Source of the DNA: JAPLDB01 sp038230515
GTDB taxonomy: Bacteria > Bacteroidota > Bacteroidia > AKYH767-A > 2013-40CM-41-45
NCBI GenBank assembly: GCA_038230515.1
Contig: JBBRND010000026.1
Span: forward strand, 1 to 64,000
DNA: 64,000 bases
Direction of reading: 5' to 3'
Below the pieces are notes generated by a model, which searched no databases, had not been told where the DNA came from, and saw only the letters and a list, made by a program, of their open reading frames with translations. Positions 1-7,241 of the stretch are shown piece after piece. Position 1 is the first letter of the stretch, and the number at the start of each line of letters is the position of its first letter. The translations under genes were made by a program, and so were the position numbers.

Positions 1-815
1 CCGGAATAAGAATATCCTCCGAGAATATATCCACCGTCAGCCGTTTGCTGCAATGAATAAAGTACATCATTAGCTGTTCCTCCGAAATCCTTATCCCACT
101 CTTTGTTGCCAAGTGAATCTGTTTTTATAATCCAGTAATCATAATAGCCCCATGATGGCTGTGTCTTGTCTCCACCAATACCGGACTGAGAAACTCCTCC
201 CAGAATATATCCACCGTCAGCCGTTTGTTGCAATGAATAAAGATCATCATTAGCTGTTCCTCCGAAATCTTTATCCCACTCTTTGTTGCCAAGCGAATCT
301 GTTTTTACAATCCAAAAATCAGTGGCTCCCCAGTTTGCCTGTGTCTTGTCTCCGCCAATGCCGGAACCTGAATATCCTCCCAGAATATATCCTCCGTCAG
401 CCGTTTGCTGCAATGAATAAAGGTAGTCACCATCTGTCCAACCGAAATCTTTATCCCATTGTTTGTTACCAAGTGAATCGGTTTTTATTATCCAGTAATC
501 AGTATAACCACTACTCCAATTAGCTTGTGTTTTATCTCCTCCAATTCCGGATGCAGAAAACCCTCCGAGAATATATCCTCCATCTTTTGTTTGTTGGAAG
601 CAGGTAATCCAATCATAATCCGTCCCGCCAAAGCGGTAGTCCCATTGCTTCACGAGGGGGTTCTGAGAAAAAGAATGGATGGAAGAAAAAACAAAAAGTG
701 TGAGTAGCCAAACATTTGCCACGCTCACCCCCGCCCTAAAGGGAGTCCTGCGCGCTGTGCCCTTTAGGGCTTCGGGTGCGCGAGGGCTTAGGTTATTGGA
801 TAAATGTTTTTTCAT
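1..815 (-). CDS. T9SS-type secreted repeat protein (propeller-like), 3' end cut by window edge
   Basis: The open frame runs from the ATG at 815 off the left edge, so the C-terminus is missing. The protein has a signal peptide followed by repeats of about 60 residues with the pattern WDKDFGGTANDDLYSLQQ, then TADGGYILGGYSxSGIGGDKTQ, then a DYWIIKTDSLGNK tail. At DNA level the downstream units repeat every 180 bp and are nearly identical, which points to recent tandem duplication. It is a clear paralogue of the protein at 37048-38730, which ends in a type A T9SS sorting domain, so this one probably does too (inference). The n-region of the signal peptide carries about 26 extra residues (roughly residues 9-34) encoded by a GC-rich hairpin sequence. 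The mature protein should be exported and surface-attached or released. Its ligand or substrate is unknown. Confidence 0.85.
   Translation of the reverse strand, partial: MKKHLSNNLSPRAPEALKGTARRTPFRAGVSVANVWLLTLFVFSSIHSFSQNPLVKQWDYRFGGTDYDWITCFQQTKDGGYILGGFSASGIGGDKTQANWSSGYTDYWIIKTDSLGNKQWDKDFGWTDGDYLYSLQQTADGGYILGGYSGSGIGGDKTQANWGATDFWIVKTDSLGNKEWDKDFGGTANDDLYSLQQTADGGYILGGVSQSGIGGDKTQPSWGYYDYWIIKTDSLGNKEWDKDFGGTANDVLYSLQQTADGGYILGGYSYS
733..770. repeat. Perfect 11-bp inverted repeat inside a signal-peptide coding region
   Basis: GCCCTAAAGGG at 733-743 pairs perfectly with CCCTTTAGGGC at 760-770 across a 16-nt loop. The stretch 715-793 is richer in G and C than the rest of the gene. It reads through in frame as about 26 residues (LSPRAPEALKGTARRTPFRAG and a few more) between MKKHLSNN and the hydrophobic core VWLLTLFVFSSIHSFSQ. 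This looks like a small palindromic element inserted without breaking the frame. Confidence 0.7.
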
Positions 816-820
816 CCCCT

Positions 821-828
821 CAAATGTA
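821..828 (-). promoter_or_regulatory. -7 promoter box TACATTTG for the gene starting at 815
   Basis: This is an exact match to the Bacteroidota TAnnTTTG box. It ends 5 nt before the ATG, so the transcript would start at or next to the start codon. Confidence 0.6.
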
Positions 829-899
829 GTAAAGTATTTGCATCAGCATAAAACCGGTGGATACATATTATAAAGGTGTGCGTTTGCAACGGAAGTAAT

Positions 900-1241
900 A
901 TGCCCTTTTTTATTAAATTTCTCATTCCAACTTATTGGAATACGATCCAAAACGTTTTTTGCCGTGTTCCTGATTATTGGAATAGGGTGCGAAACGTTTT
1001 TACCCCTATTCCTATTTCTTTGAATGCCATCCTAACCATTATTTACCCTGTTCCAAGAAATGAGAATAGGGTGCGTAATGGTTTTTATCGTGTTCCAATA
1101 TCTTTGAATACCATCCGAAAGAGTTTTTACCCTATTCCAAGAATATGGAATGCCATCCTAAACATTATTTACCCTATTCCAAGAAGTTGGAATAGGGAGG
1201 ATGGCGATACTGCCCTCGGCATTACGCTCGATCCGTTATAG
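900..1241 (+). CDS. Candidate small protein made of 14-residue repeats, unknown
   Basis: This frame is open from the ATG at 900 (an alternative GTG is at 876) to the TAG at 1239-1241, giving 113 residues. Almost all of it is seven units of 14 residues of the type PRIWNAILNIIYPI, PISLNTIRKSFYPI and PRNENRVRNGFYRV. The fixed positions are P1, N5 and a hydrophobic/aromatic tail. No family is recognised and there is no signal peptide. A good rho-independent terminator sits 20 bp downstream on the same strand, which supports transcription. I see no TAnnTTTG box close upstream. The alternative is a non-coding 42-bp repeat array that stays open because the period is a multiple of three. Confidence 0.35.
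   Translation: MPFFIKFLIPTYWNTIQNVFCRVPDYWNRVRNVFTPIPISLNAILTIIYPVPRNENRVRNGFYRVPISLNTIRKSFYPIPRIWNAILNIIYPIPRSWNREDGDTALGITLDPL
925..1203 (+). repeat. Tandem array, seven units, period exactly 42 bp
   Basis: The anchor TTCC recurs at 925, 967, 1009, 1051, 1093, 1135 and 1177, always 42 bp apart with no indel, although the units have diverged. Several units hold an imperfect palindrome of the form TTCCAAnnnnnTTGGAAT. Two unit types (AGGGTGCG and GCCATCCTA) are interspersed. Confidence 0.9.
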
Positions 1242-1261
1242 AATTTTATTTTTCACTGAGT

Positions 1262-1295
1262 AAGCCGTCTGTGTAAAAAGCATGCGGCTTTTTTT
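1262..1295 (+). terminator. Rho-independent terminator
   Basis: The stem AAGCCG (1262-1267) / CGGCTT (1285-1290) is followed by a run of T to 1295. It is oriented for + strand transcription out of the 42-bp array. Confidence 0.6.
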
Positions 1296-1310
1296 ATGCG
1301 GTGAAGAAAA

Positions 1311-2366
1311 TTACTGCTTCACAAACTTGCTGCGAAAAACTTTTTCGGAAGATGATACTTCTATTATATATATGCCGGAGGGCAGCCCTTCAACATCCAC
1401 ATTCATTTCTGATTTCCGATTCCTGAGTTCGGATTGAACAGCCACTCCTAAAATATTGTACACAGTAATTGTTGCGGCTGTTCCGATCTTGAATTCTGAA
1501 TTGTGAATTGTGCATTTATCAGCAACTGGATTGGGAGAAATGATCAATTGACTATTAGTAGCTTCTAATTCATTAACTCCAATCAAGCCATGTCGAACAG
1601 AGTCTGATAATTCCTCCAGATTGTACATTCGAACGTCATCAATAACAAGTTCAGTACATGTTTCACAAATATGCCCCCAGTTTGTAAACTTAACGGTATG
1701 AGAGGAAGAAGTTGCAAGAAATTCAATTAAGAATCTTGTTCCTGTACCTCCAATGGGAGTCGGCTTCTCTCTCAAAAGAATGTTTCCGAATCCAACATCA
1801 ACCGCGAACACACTGCTGTTATTCATATATTCCTCTCCACCAGCCCAAAATTCCAAAATGTAAGTATTGTCAATGGTGAGTCCGGTAACAGTTTGTTGAA
1901 GAGAAACACCATTGGCACCTCCATAGTCAGAAGTATTAAGAGGATACCCGGAAGGAATTCCTGAAACGATGCAGCCATTCATCACCAGGCATGAAGTATC
2001 ATCGTCAATAGATGAGCATGCATGGCAATAGAAACTTCCGAAATAGGCAGCATTCAATCCCTCCTCAATCATACATTTATTGGTAATAGTGGTATAGACA
2101 CAGGCATACGTGTTGTAGCCGCCTCCGGTACATATCCAATCTGAAAGATCACAGATGTAACCCGCAGAGTTAGGACAAAAAGAAGTTTGAGATCCAATTA
2201 CTCCGGTGCTTGCGGGGCACGTATTGTTTTCAAACCCACCATTCACGATAAGATTATTTATACCGATGCCGATGGAATCATTTTGATTAAAAGAAAATAC
2301 ATTAAGAAGTTGTGCGTTTGCACAAAACGAATACAAAATAAAAATTGTGATAAAGATTTTTTTCAT
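1311..2366 (-). CDS. T9SS type A-sorted secreted protein, CBM/DUF642-like
   Basis: This is a 351-residue protein with signal peptide MKKIFITIFILYSFCANAQ. The mature part begins near NLIVNGGFENNTCPA, a pattern common in galactose-binding-like (DUF642/CBM-type) beta-sandwich domains. It later has YILEFWAGGEEY and FTNWGHICETCTELVIDDVRMYN, which fit the same fold. It is cysteine-rich. The last ~75 residues (ISPNPVADKCTIHN through SGIYIIEV to the end) are a type A T9SS C-terminal sorting domain. It is therefore predicted to be carried across the outer membrane and anchored or released. The ligand cannot be read from the sequence. The start is chosen at the ATG opening the signal peptide. Confidence 0.85.
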   Translation of the reverse strand: MKKIFITIFILYSFCANAQLLNVFSFNQNDSIGIGINNLIVNGGFENNTCPASTGVIGSQTSFCPNSAGYICDLSDWICTGGGYNTYACVYTTITNKCMIEEGLNAAYFGSFYCHACSSIDDDTSCLVMNGCIVSGIPSGYPLNTSDYGGANGVSLQQTVTGLTIDNTYILEFWAGGEEYMNNSSVFAVDVGFGNILLREKPTPIGGTGTRFLIEFLATSSSHTVKFTNWGHICETCTELVIDDVRMYNLEELSDSVRHGLIGVNELEATNSQLIISPNPVADKCTIHNSEFKIGTAATITVYNILGVAVQSELRNRKSEMNVDVEGLPSGIYIIEVSSSEKVFRSKFVKQ

Positions 2367-2418
2367 GAGATGGTAATTATTGATTTATGAATTTAATAGA
2401 GAAAAGAATTGAGGCATC

Positions 2419-2426
2419 CAAAGATA
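2419..2426 (-). promoter_or_regulatory. -7 promoter box TATCTTTG for the gene at 1311-2366
   Basis: Exact TAnnTTTG match on the minus strand, 52 nt upstream of the ATG at 2366. Confidence 0.5.
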
Positions 2427-2450
2427 GAAAACTTTGCTTCGCTTCATCAC

Positions 2451-4133
2451 TCAACTAAAAACCTGCTCCGTTTCAATCTCCTTAAACCTCGCCTTCTTGT
2501 CTTTTATTTTTTGCAGAATGTGCGGGCTCCAGTTGGTGTTGTCTTCCGCATCAAAAATGGTAATGTTTTGAGTCGCGTCCGGCTTCAGCAAATCAGAAGC
2601 ATGACATTTTAAAATAACCGCAGCAGTTTTCACACCTGAGTTGCTCGCCCCTGCAACACCATGCGCAAGTATGCTGGCACCGCACAGGTAAAGATTTTCT
2701 ATTTCGCTTTTAGCAGGAAAAGAAAACGGACCGCTCTGAAAAAAACTCTTCTCCGTTCCGTAAGCATTGCCGCGCGTGGAGTTGATATAATATTCATTCG
2801 TGATGGGTGTGCCCAGTTCCATCTGAATAATTTTACTGCGAACCCCCGGAAGTATTTTCTCCAGACTGTTCAGAATCTTTTGGCAGATACGTTGCTTCAT
2901 GGCGAGATAAGCAGCACTCTCATTGCCTCCATCGCTGCTGAATTCTTTAAAGGTATCGTAATCAATAAACGTAACCACTTCAATGTTGTGATAGCGTCCG
3001 TTAAAACTTGGCGGATCTTTCAGCGTAGTGCAACTGATAAAGAGCCCCGAAAATTCTTCTGAAGATAAAATATCCTGGGCAACCATCTTCTCATAAATTT
3101 TATCAACGTCTAAATCTTCAAGCATCCAGATGTTGCCGGAGTCCATGCCCGCAGCGCGCACATCCATATCAACCGTTAAAAATAAAAGCAGAGAAGTAAC
3201 AGAGTAACGCGTTTTGGAAAGCCGCTTCTTTAGTTTGTCGCTCAGGTTTTCCTTCCCAACCATTTCAAGAAATGTTTTGTTGGGATCGGCATTCGAGATA
3301 ATCCGTTTCGCTTTTATCACCTCACCGTTCTGCAACTCTACACCAACAGCACGTTTTCGTTTGCCCGATTGTTCAAGAAGAATTCGTTTCACTCCGTGTC
3401 GCGTGCGCACTTCGCCACCATGTTTTGTAATTGCTTTTGTCATTGCCTTCACAATGGCAGCGCCACCACCCATCGGATAAAATGCTCCGTTGAAATAATG
3501 ATCCATCACCGCGCAGTGCAGCGGAAAACTTGCAAGCGCAGGCGGCAACCCATGATCGCCACATTGCGCATTCAAAACTTTTTGCAGCAACGGATCTTTG
3601 ATAAATTTATTAATCACTTTCTTCAAGCTGAACAATCCGTACTTGCCCAGGTAACGCGTGCGATACGGCACCGTAATGTTATCCCAGAAGCCGCGCATCT
3701 TTACAATGAACTGCAATTGCTGACTCACTGCATGAACCATGTCAAGATATTTCCTCAGTGCTTTTTTCTCATGAGGAAACCGGAGTGCAAGCGATTCATA
3801 CAAGTTGTCAAGTCCCGCAGGCATGTCAATTTTATGATCACCGATATGGCAATGCTCATACCCCGAAGGATTCATTCTGAAAAAAGTAAGATCGTTTGCA
3901 ATGCCGAGTCCCTCGTAAAGATCGCTTGTAGATTCTCCCTTGTCCAACATGCCGATGTAATGCACACCTGGGCTGAAGCGTTGTCCGTTCAGAAAAAAAC
4001 TGTGGCACCACCCACCCGGAACATAATGTTGTTCCAGCACCAAAACTTTTTGTCCCGCACGCGAAAGACAAATGGCGGCTGATAGTCCCGCAGCACCTGA
4101 ACCGATAATGAGTGTATCTATTTCCTGCATCAT
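2451..4133 (-). CDS. NAD(P)/FAD-dependent oxidoreductase, RetSat/CrtISO (phytoene desaturase-like) family
   Basis: This is a 560-residue flavoprotein. The N-terminal dinucleotide-binding motif GSGAAGLSAA is followed by an acidic strand end (LVLEQH) and YVPGGWCHSF. FSPGVHYIG (about residue 52) and the C-terminal FAD motif LYLCGASILAHGVAGASNSG match the retinol saturase / carotenoid isomerase branch of the phytoene desaturase superfamily. Members saturate or isomerise polyene chains of carotenoids or retinoids. No other carotenoid gene lies in the window, so the substrate is unknown. A second Met follows the first (4130), so the start is uncertain by one codon. The gene is monocistronic between two unrelated genes. 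Confidence 0.85.
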   Translation of the reverse strand: MMQEIDTLIIGSGAAGLSAAICLSRAGQKVLVLEQHYVPGGWCHSFFLNGQRFSPGVHYIGMLDKGESTSDLYEGLGIANDLTFFRMNPSGYEHCHIGDHKIDMPAGLDNLYESLALRFPHEKKALRKYLDMVHAVSQQLQFIVKMRGFWDNITVPYRTRYLGKYGLFSLKKVINKFIKDPLLQKVLNAQCGDHGLPPALASFPLHCAVMDHYFNGAFYPMGGGAAIVKAMTKAITKHGGEVRTRHGVKRILLEQSGKRKRAVGVELQNGEVIKAKRIISNADPNKTFLEMVGKENLSDKLKKRLSKTRYSVTSLLLFLTVDMDVRAAGMDSGNIWMLEDLDVDKIYEKMVAQDILSSEEFSGLFISCTTLKDPPSFNGRYHNIEVVTFIDYDTFKEFSSDGGNESAAYLAMKQRICQKILNSLEKILPGVRSKIIQMELGTPITNEYYINSTRGNAYGTEKSFFQSGPFSFPAKSEIENLYLCGASILAHGVAGASNSGVKTAAVILKCHASDLLKPDATQNITIFDAEDNTNWSPHILQKIKDKKARFKEIETEQVFS

Positions 4134-4143
4134 GAAGTTGAGG

Positions 4144-4151
4144 GCAAGGTA
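4144..4151 (-). promoter_or_regulatory. Variant -7 box TACCTTGC upstream of the oxidoreductase
   Basis: TACCTTGCCC lies 10 nt before the ATG at 4133. The same variant (TAnCTTGCCC) occurs before the genes at 16913 and 22432. Confidence 0.35.
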
Positions 4152-4279
4152 AACTTTAATTTAATTTCGAATATCGGAAAAAGAAAGATATTGGAAGAAG
4201 AAAAAAAATTTGTTGAAAAATATTTTTTTGCAATTCCATTTCTACTTCTACATTTACTCGGTTCAAAAAAAGCAAACTT

Positions 4280-4783
4280 ATGAGTACGTTTGAAGACGAT
4301 GACACTTTTGATGCCGAAGAATTTTTCAAAAACTTCGAAGAGCCCACTGAAGAAGATATGGCTGAATTGAAAAAAGAAAACACACGGATTCAGAATATGC
4401 CCATCATGATAAAGGCAAAGCAGATTTACGATCTCACCAAAGCAGTCACTGATGTAATTGATGACGATCATCAGTTTGCGATGGTTAAGCAATTCATGCT
4501 CGAAGATTCAATTACGCTTGCTCCGAAAATTGCCGGTGCCGAAGGCGGTGATCTTTATTCCCTCCGCATGGAAAGTGCCGTGCTCGTTCAATATCATGCA
4601 AAACAACTTTCCATCCACACCAACACGCTTGGGTACGAAGAAATGGTAGATAAAAAATATTTAAAACTTCTTCGGGAAGAAATTGAAGAGTTCCGCAAAC
4701 TTTTTGTCAAATGGGTGGATACCTTCGACAACATGAATGATATTTATGACGGCTGGATTCGCTTCAGCCCCCATGCCGAATAA
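4280..4783 (+). CDS. Conserved-looking hypothetical cytoplasmic protein
   Basis: This is a 167-residue soluble protein with no signal peptide and a very acidic N-terminus (MSTFEDDDTFDAEEFFKNFEE). A mostly helical body follows, with a predicted coiled or helical C-terminal half (YLKLLREEIEEFRKLFVKW). No catalytic motif is visible and I do not recognise a named domain. Codon use and length look like a real gene, and it ends just before a strong bidirectional terminator. The region upstream (4134-4279) is AT-rich with no exact promoter box; TACATTTA near 4249 is a weak candidate. Confidence 0.75.
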   Translation: MSTFEDDDTFDAEEFFKNFEEPTEEDMAELKKENTRIQNMPIMIKAKQIYDLTKAVTDVIDDDHQFAMVKQFMLEDSITLAPKIAGAEGGDLYSLRMESAVLVQYHAKQLSIHTNTLGYEEMVDKKYLKLLREEIEEFRKLFVKWVDTFDNMNDIYDGWIRFSPHAE

Positions 4784-4799
4784 AAAAGTTGGGCACAAT

Positions 4800-4832
4800 A
4801 AAAAAGGAAGAGTTTATCACTCTTCCTTTTTT
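4800..4832. terminator. Bidirectional rho-independent terminator
   Basis: GGAAGAGT (4806-4813) pairs with ACTCTTCC (4819-4826). The stem is flanked by an A-run on the left and a T-run on the right, so it serves both the + gene ending at 4783 and the - gene ending at 4851. Confidence 0.9.
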
Positions 4833-4850
4833 GTTTGGGTTCAGTTCACG

Positions 4851-5762
4851 TTACCTGACAATTGTAAATTTATCTGAGTAAAGTTTTTTGCCCTGCTCAT
4901 CACGAAGTGTGATAAAATAATTTCCGGTGGCAAGTTTGCTCACATCAATCTTTTCTGTTTCTGATTTCATTTTATCAGTAATCATGAGTTTGCCTGTTAC
5001 ATCCATTACTTCATACTTCATGGATATTGCGCTGGTGAGTTCAACGTGGACGTTGAGTTCGTTGCTGACTGGCAATGAAAAGAGCTTTACAACTTTGACA
5101 ACAGAGTTTGCTTCATTGATTCCAACCCACCCGCTAAGAGCGAGGTTATCAACAGTCATTGAACTCCCAATACTTGCATTGAAGAGTGCGGGGCTTGACT
5201 GCAGAATAATAAGGGCAGTGTCTGGTTGATTAACCCAATCTCTGTAAATAAACGGGTATGAAAAGCTTGTCAATGCAAGAGCAGTTGTGATTGAATCAAT
5301 GCTATAAGCAATTGTGTCTCGCGTGCTGGTGGCAGCATTCCAGCGAAACAAGAAAGCAGAAATGACTCCCTTATCAGTTCCTGCACCAGCAGGTATATAT
5401 TTAACGCAACCGCTGATAAATCTTGAACGCGCAGTATCAGGACTTCCACCTGATGCTGAGTATGAAGAAACATTCCCCGTTATAACTCCATTAGTCGCTA
5501 CGCCAGGACCAGTGATGGTCCCAAATCCAATACTAGTCATCTTAATAGAGTAAATCAAATCGCAAAAATCTGAAGACTCCTTTACAGCACTATGTCCAAG
5601 ACCATTGTGTGCGGTTAAGCTGTCGGAAGTATTCCAGCTAATGGGCTTTTCTCCCATATCATAACTAACCCAATTTTCAAAACTTGAGTTCGGAATATTT
5701 TGTGCATTTGTAATTCGCGTACCAATCAAAAATAAAAATGTGAGTAGAGTAATTTTTTTCAT
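4851..5762 (-). CDS. T9SS type A-sorted secreted protein, PCMD-like
   Basis: This is a 303-residue protein with signal peptide MKKITLLTFLFLIGTRITNAQ. The mature start, NIPNSSFENWVSYDMGEKPISWNT, resembles the putative carbohydrate metabolism (PCMD) type of beta-sandwich found in Bacteroidota secreted proteins. The last ~75 residues (LFSLPVSNELNVHVE through LATGNYFITLRDEQ to FTIVR) form a type A T9SS sorting domain, although the usual PNP motif is changed to LPVS. Predicted role: surface or secreted carbohydrate-binding protein (inference). It sits between the bidirectional terminator and the duplicated intergenic element. Confidence 0.8.
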   Translation of the reverse strand: MKKITLLTFLFLIGTRITNAQNIPNSSFENWVSYDMGEKPISWNTSDSLTAHNGLGHSAVKESSDFCDLIYSIKMTSIGFGTITGPGVATNGVITGNVSSYSASGGSPDTARSRFISGCVKYIPAGAGTDKGVISAFLFRWNAATSTRDTIAYSIDSITTALALTSFSYPFIYRDWVNQPDTALIILQSSPALFNASIGSSMTVDNLALSGWVGINEANSVVKVVKLFSLPVSNELNVHVELTSAISMKYEVMDVTGKLMITDKMKSETEKIDVSKLATGNYFITLRDEQGKKLYSDKFTIVR

Positions 5763-5790
5763 AATGAGTTTATTTATTTGAGTGAGGAAC

Positions 5791-5798
5791 CAAAAGTA
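5791..5798 (-). promoter_or_regulatory. -7 promoter box TACTTTTG for the gene at 4851-5762
   Basis: Exact TAnnTTTG match on the minus strand, 28 nt upstream of the ATG. Confidence 0.55.
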
Positions 5799-5830
5799 GA
5801 AAAAATTCTGTTATCTGTTTTTGTACAAAT

Positions 5831-5972
5831 AAAAACCGATGCTGTAAGACAAGGCAAGCTTACGGCACCGGTTCGAAAAGTAGGATTCAATGGATGAAAA
5901 AATTTAATAGGATTAAAATACAACGGTAAGTGCCACTTCCTATCCCAAAAGTTGCAAGGCAAAGAAAATATT
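5831..5972 (-). ncRNA. Candidate small RNA / dispersed element, copy A
   Basis: Read on the minus strand, the element begins with a conserved block (5924-5956, containing TGCAACTTTT and GTGGCACTTAC) and ends in a hairpin at 5836-5870. That stem, CCGGTGCCGTAAG / CTTACAGCATCGG with two G-T wobbles, is followed by TTTTTATTTG, a terminator shape. The same two blocks recur in the same order in copy B with a different interior. A 62-residue minus ORF across it is not conserved in copy B, so I do not call it coding. It may be a small RNA or a mobile miniature element. Confidence 0.4.
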
Positions 5973-6030
5973 TTTTAAGAAGGATGAGGATAAAGTAGAA
6001 TGACGGATTTTTATCTTCGTACTTATTTCC

Positions 6031-6235
6031 AAAAAAAATGCCGTAAGACAAGGCAAGCTTACGGCACTTAATTTTAAAAATGATTCACCTGCAAGAAAAA
6101 CGTTACATAAAAAATTTAAAACTCAACTTAGCAAGATTTCAAAAAGTAAAATTTCACCTAAATTCTACTGTAAGTGCCACTCACCCACCGAAAAGTTGCA
6201 CGACATTGAAAATATATTTTCAATGTCGTCTTTTT
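6031..6235 (-). ncRNA. Candidate small RNA / dispersed element, copy B
   Basis: This copy has the same architecture as copy A. The conserved block at 6168-6200 shares GTAAGTGCCACT and AAAAGTTGCA (plus-strand reading) with copy A. A perfect terminator hairpin follows at 6039-6066 (TGCCGTAAG / CTTACGGCA with a 10-nt loop, then eight T on the minus strand). It lies directly 3' of the DUF6624-like gene, so it could also be a processed 3' UTR. The interior is about 45 bp longer than in copy A and unrelated to it. Confidence 0.4.
6201..6228. repeat. Perfect 28-bp palindrome
   Basis: The sequence from CGACATTGAAAAT to ATTTTCAATGTCG is a perfect inverted repeat with no loop, followed on the + strand by TCTTTTTG. 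It lies 18 bp after the stop codon of the minus-strand gene at 6246 and may act as its terminator or processing hairpin. Confidence 0.75.
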
Positions 6236-6245
6236 GTGTATTTTC

Positions 6246-7181
6246 CTACTTTATAGGAATGTATCGGATACCCATTTGCCTTAAATAATCTTCCAAAGGC
6301 GGCAGACCCATCTCTGCCCTGCGGTCGTTTACTTCAGATTCGTCATCAATCGGGTAGAGTTCGTAGGCATTGGTTGAGGAATTAAATTTTAGCTGGCTGC
6401 CGTAGCGTTGGTTTTTCCCCTCGTCCATCAGCACATGATCTTCAAGTAAAGCAACTTCACTTAAGGCAGCTTTGTTTCTGTCGGCTGCTTCATGCATCAT
6501 CGGTAAATATTTTTTTCTTGTGGCAGCATCAGAATGTTGAATAACGAGGAACAATGCCTGATTTCCTTTGCGTCCTACGTCATCTGCACCAAGCCAGCCA
6601 AACTGCTCAATGATTTCTTTAACGCGGTCAATATTTTTTGCATCCGTGATCTGAATTATCTTTTTCAGCGAATCCATTTGCGGAGATTTTTTTCCTGAAA
6701 TCTTTTCTGCACTGTCCACCAGCAAACGATATTTCTGATCGTTGTCAAAAATTCGTTCCAGTTCTTCAGACAATGGTTTTATGTAATGGGATTCGGCTTC
6801 CGCTTTATTCTTCCGGACTTTGTTTACAATTTTACTCCATCGCTCATCGCTATGTAAAACAAAAAGATCGGCATCACTGATCAGGAAATCGTATTCAGTC
6901 CAGTCACCTTTATCGGCAATGCGAAAAAGATTGTAGAAAGAGGAATCAATATTTCCAGCACGCGCATAGGCCCCTGCTGCTTTGTAACGGTCATTCACAA
7001 AACCTTTTCCGCTGAATGCATTGAATGCCGCTGTGTACGCGCCTGCCGCCTCGCTAAAGTTATTTGTCCGCAAAAGTGAATCAGCCGTTGTGACAAGGTG
7101 AAAATAAATAACAGGCGGATGCTGGCTGAATACATTTTGAAATGAAATCGCTAGCAAAAGGAGAAGAAGATTTTTTTTCAT
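6246..7181 (-). CDS. Secreted DUF6624-like protein with helical-repeat N-terminus
   Basis: The start is taken at the ATG at 7181 rather than the GTG at 7184. It opens the signal peptide MKKNLLLLLLAISFQNVFSQ and lies 5 nt after a promoter box. Residues ~25-110 look like TPR-type helices (a repeated A-A-G-A-Y pattern). The C-terminal half carries the pattern I associate with DUF6624: DQKYR, then WLGADDVG, then NQALFLVIQHSDAATRKKYLP, then QRYGSQLK, and RRAEMGLPPLEDYL at the end. The biochemical function of that family is not established. Most likely periplasmic. Confidence 0.75.
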   Translation of the reverse strand: MKKNLLLLLLAISFQNVFSQHPPVIYFHLVTTADSLLRTNNFSEAAGAYTAAFNAFSGKGFVNDRYKAAGAYARAGNIDSSFYNLFRIADKGDWTEYDFLISDADLFVLHSDERWSKIVNKVRKNKAEAESHYIKPLSEELERIFDNDQKYRLLVDSAEKISGKKSPQMDSLKKIIQITDAKNIDRVKEIIEQFGWLGADDVGRKGNQALFLVIQHSDAATRKKYLPMMHEAADRNKAALSEVALLEDHVLMDEGKNQRYGSQLKFNSSTNAYELYPIDDESEVNDRRAEMGLPPLEDYLRQMGIRYIPIK

Positions 7182-7186
7182 CACAT

Positions 7187-7194
7187 CAAAGATA
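7187..7194 (-). promoter_or_regulatory. -7 promoter box TATCTTTG for the DUF6624-like gene
   Basis: Exact match, 5 nt before the ATG at 7181. It is divergent from the box at 7230. Confidence 0.65.
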
Positions 7195-7229
7195 CATGAA
7201 TCTCAAAAGCAAAATGCAAATCTTCTGAT

Positions 7230-7237
7230 TACCTTTG
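7230..7237 (+). promoter_or_regulatory. -7 promoter box TACCTTTG for the biotin carrier gene
   Basis: Exact match, 4 nt before the ATG at 7242, which predicts a leaderless mRNA. Confidence 0.65.
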
Positions 7238-7241
7238 GCGT

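Noticed and set aside
925..1203. Possible CRISPR array
   Set aside because: Units are contiguous with a 42-bp period and no conserved-repeat/variable-spacer pattern; no cas genes are present.
3369..4082. 237-codon plus-strand frame opposite the RetSat-like gene
   Set aside because: Antisense shadow of a clear flavoprotein gene; composition is not protein-like and no promoter precedes it.
5774..5962. 62-codon minus-strand frame in copy A of the duplicated element
   Set aside because: The frame is not kept in copy B, whereas the hairpins and 33-nt block are, so RNA or DNA structure is the better explanation.
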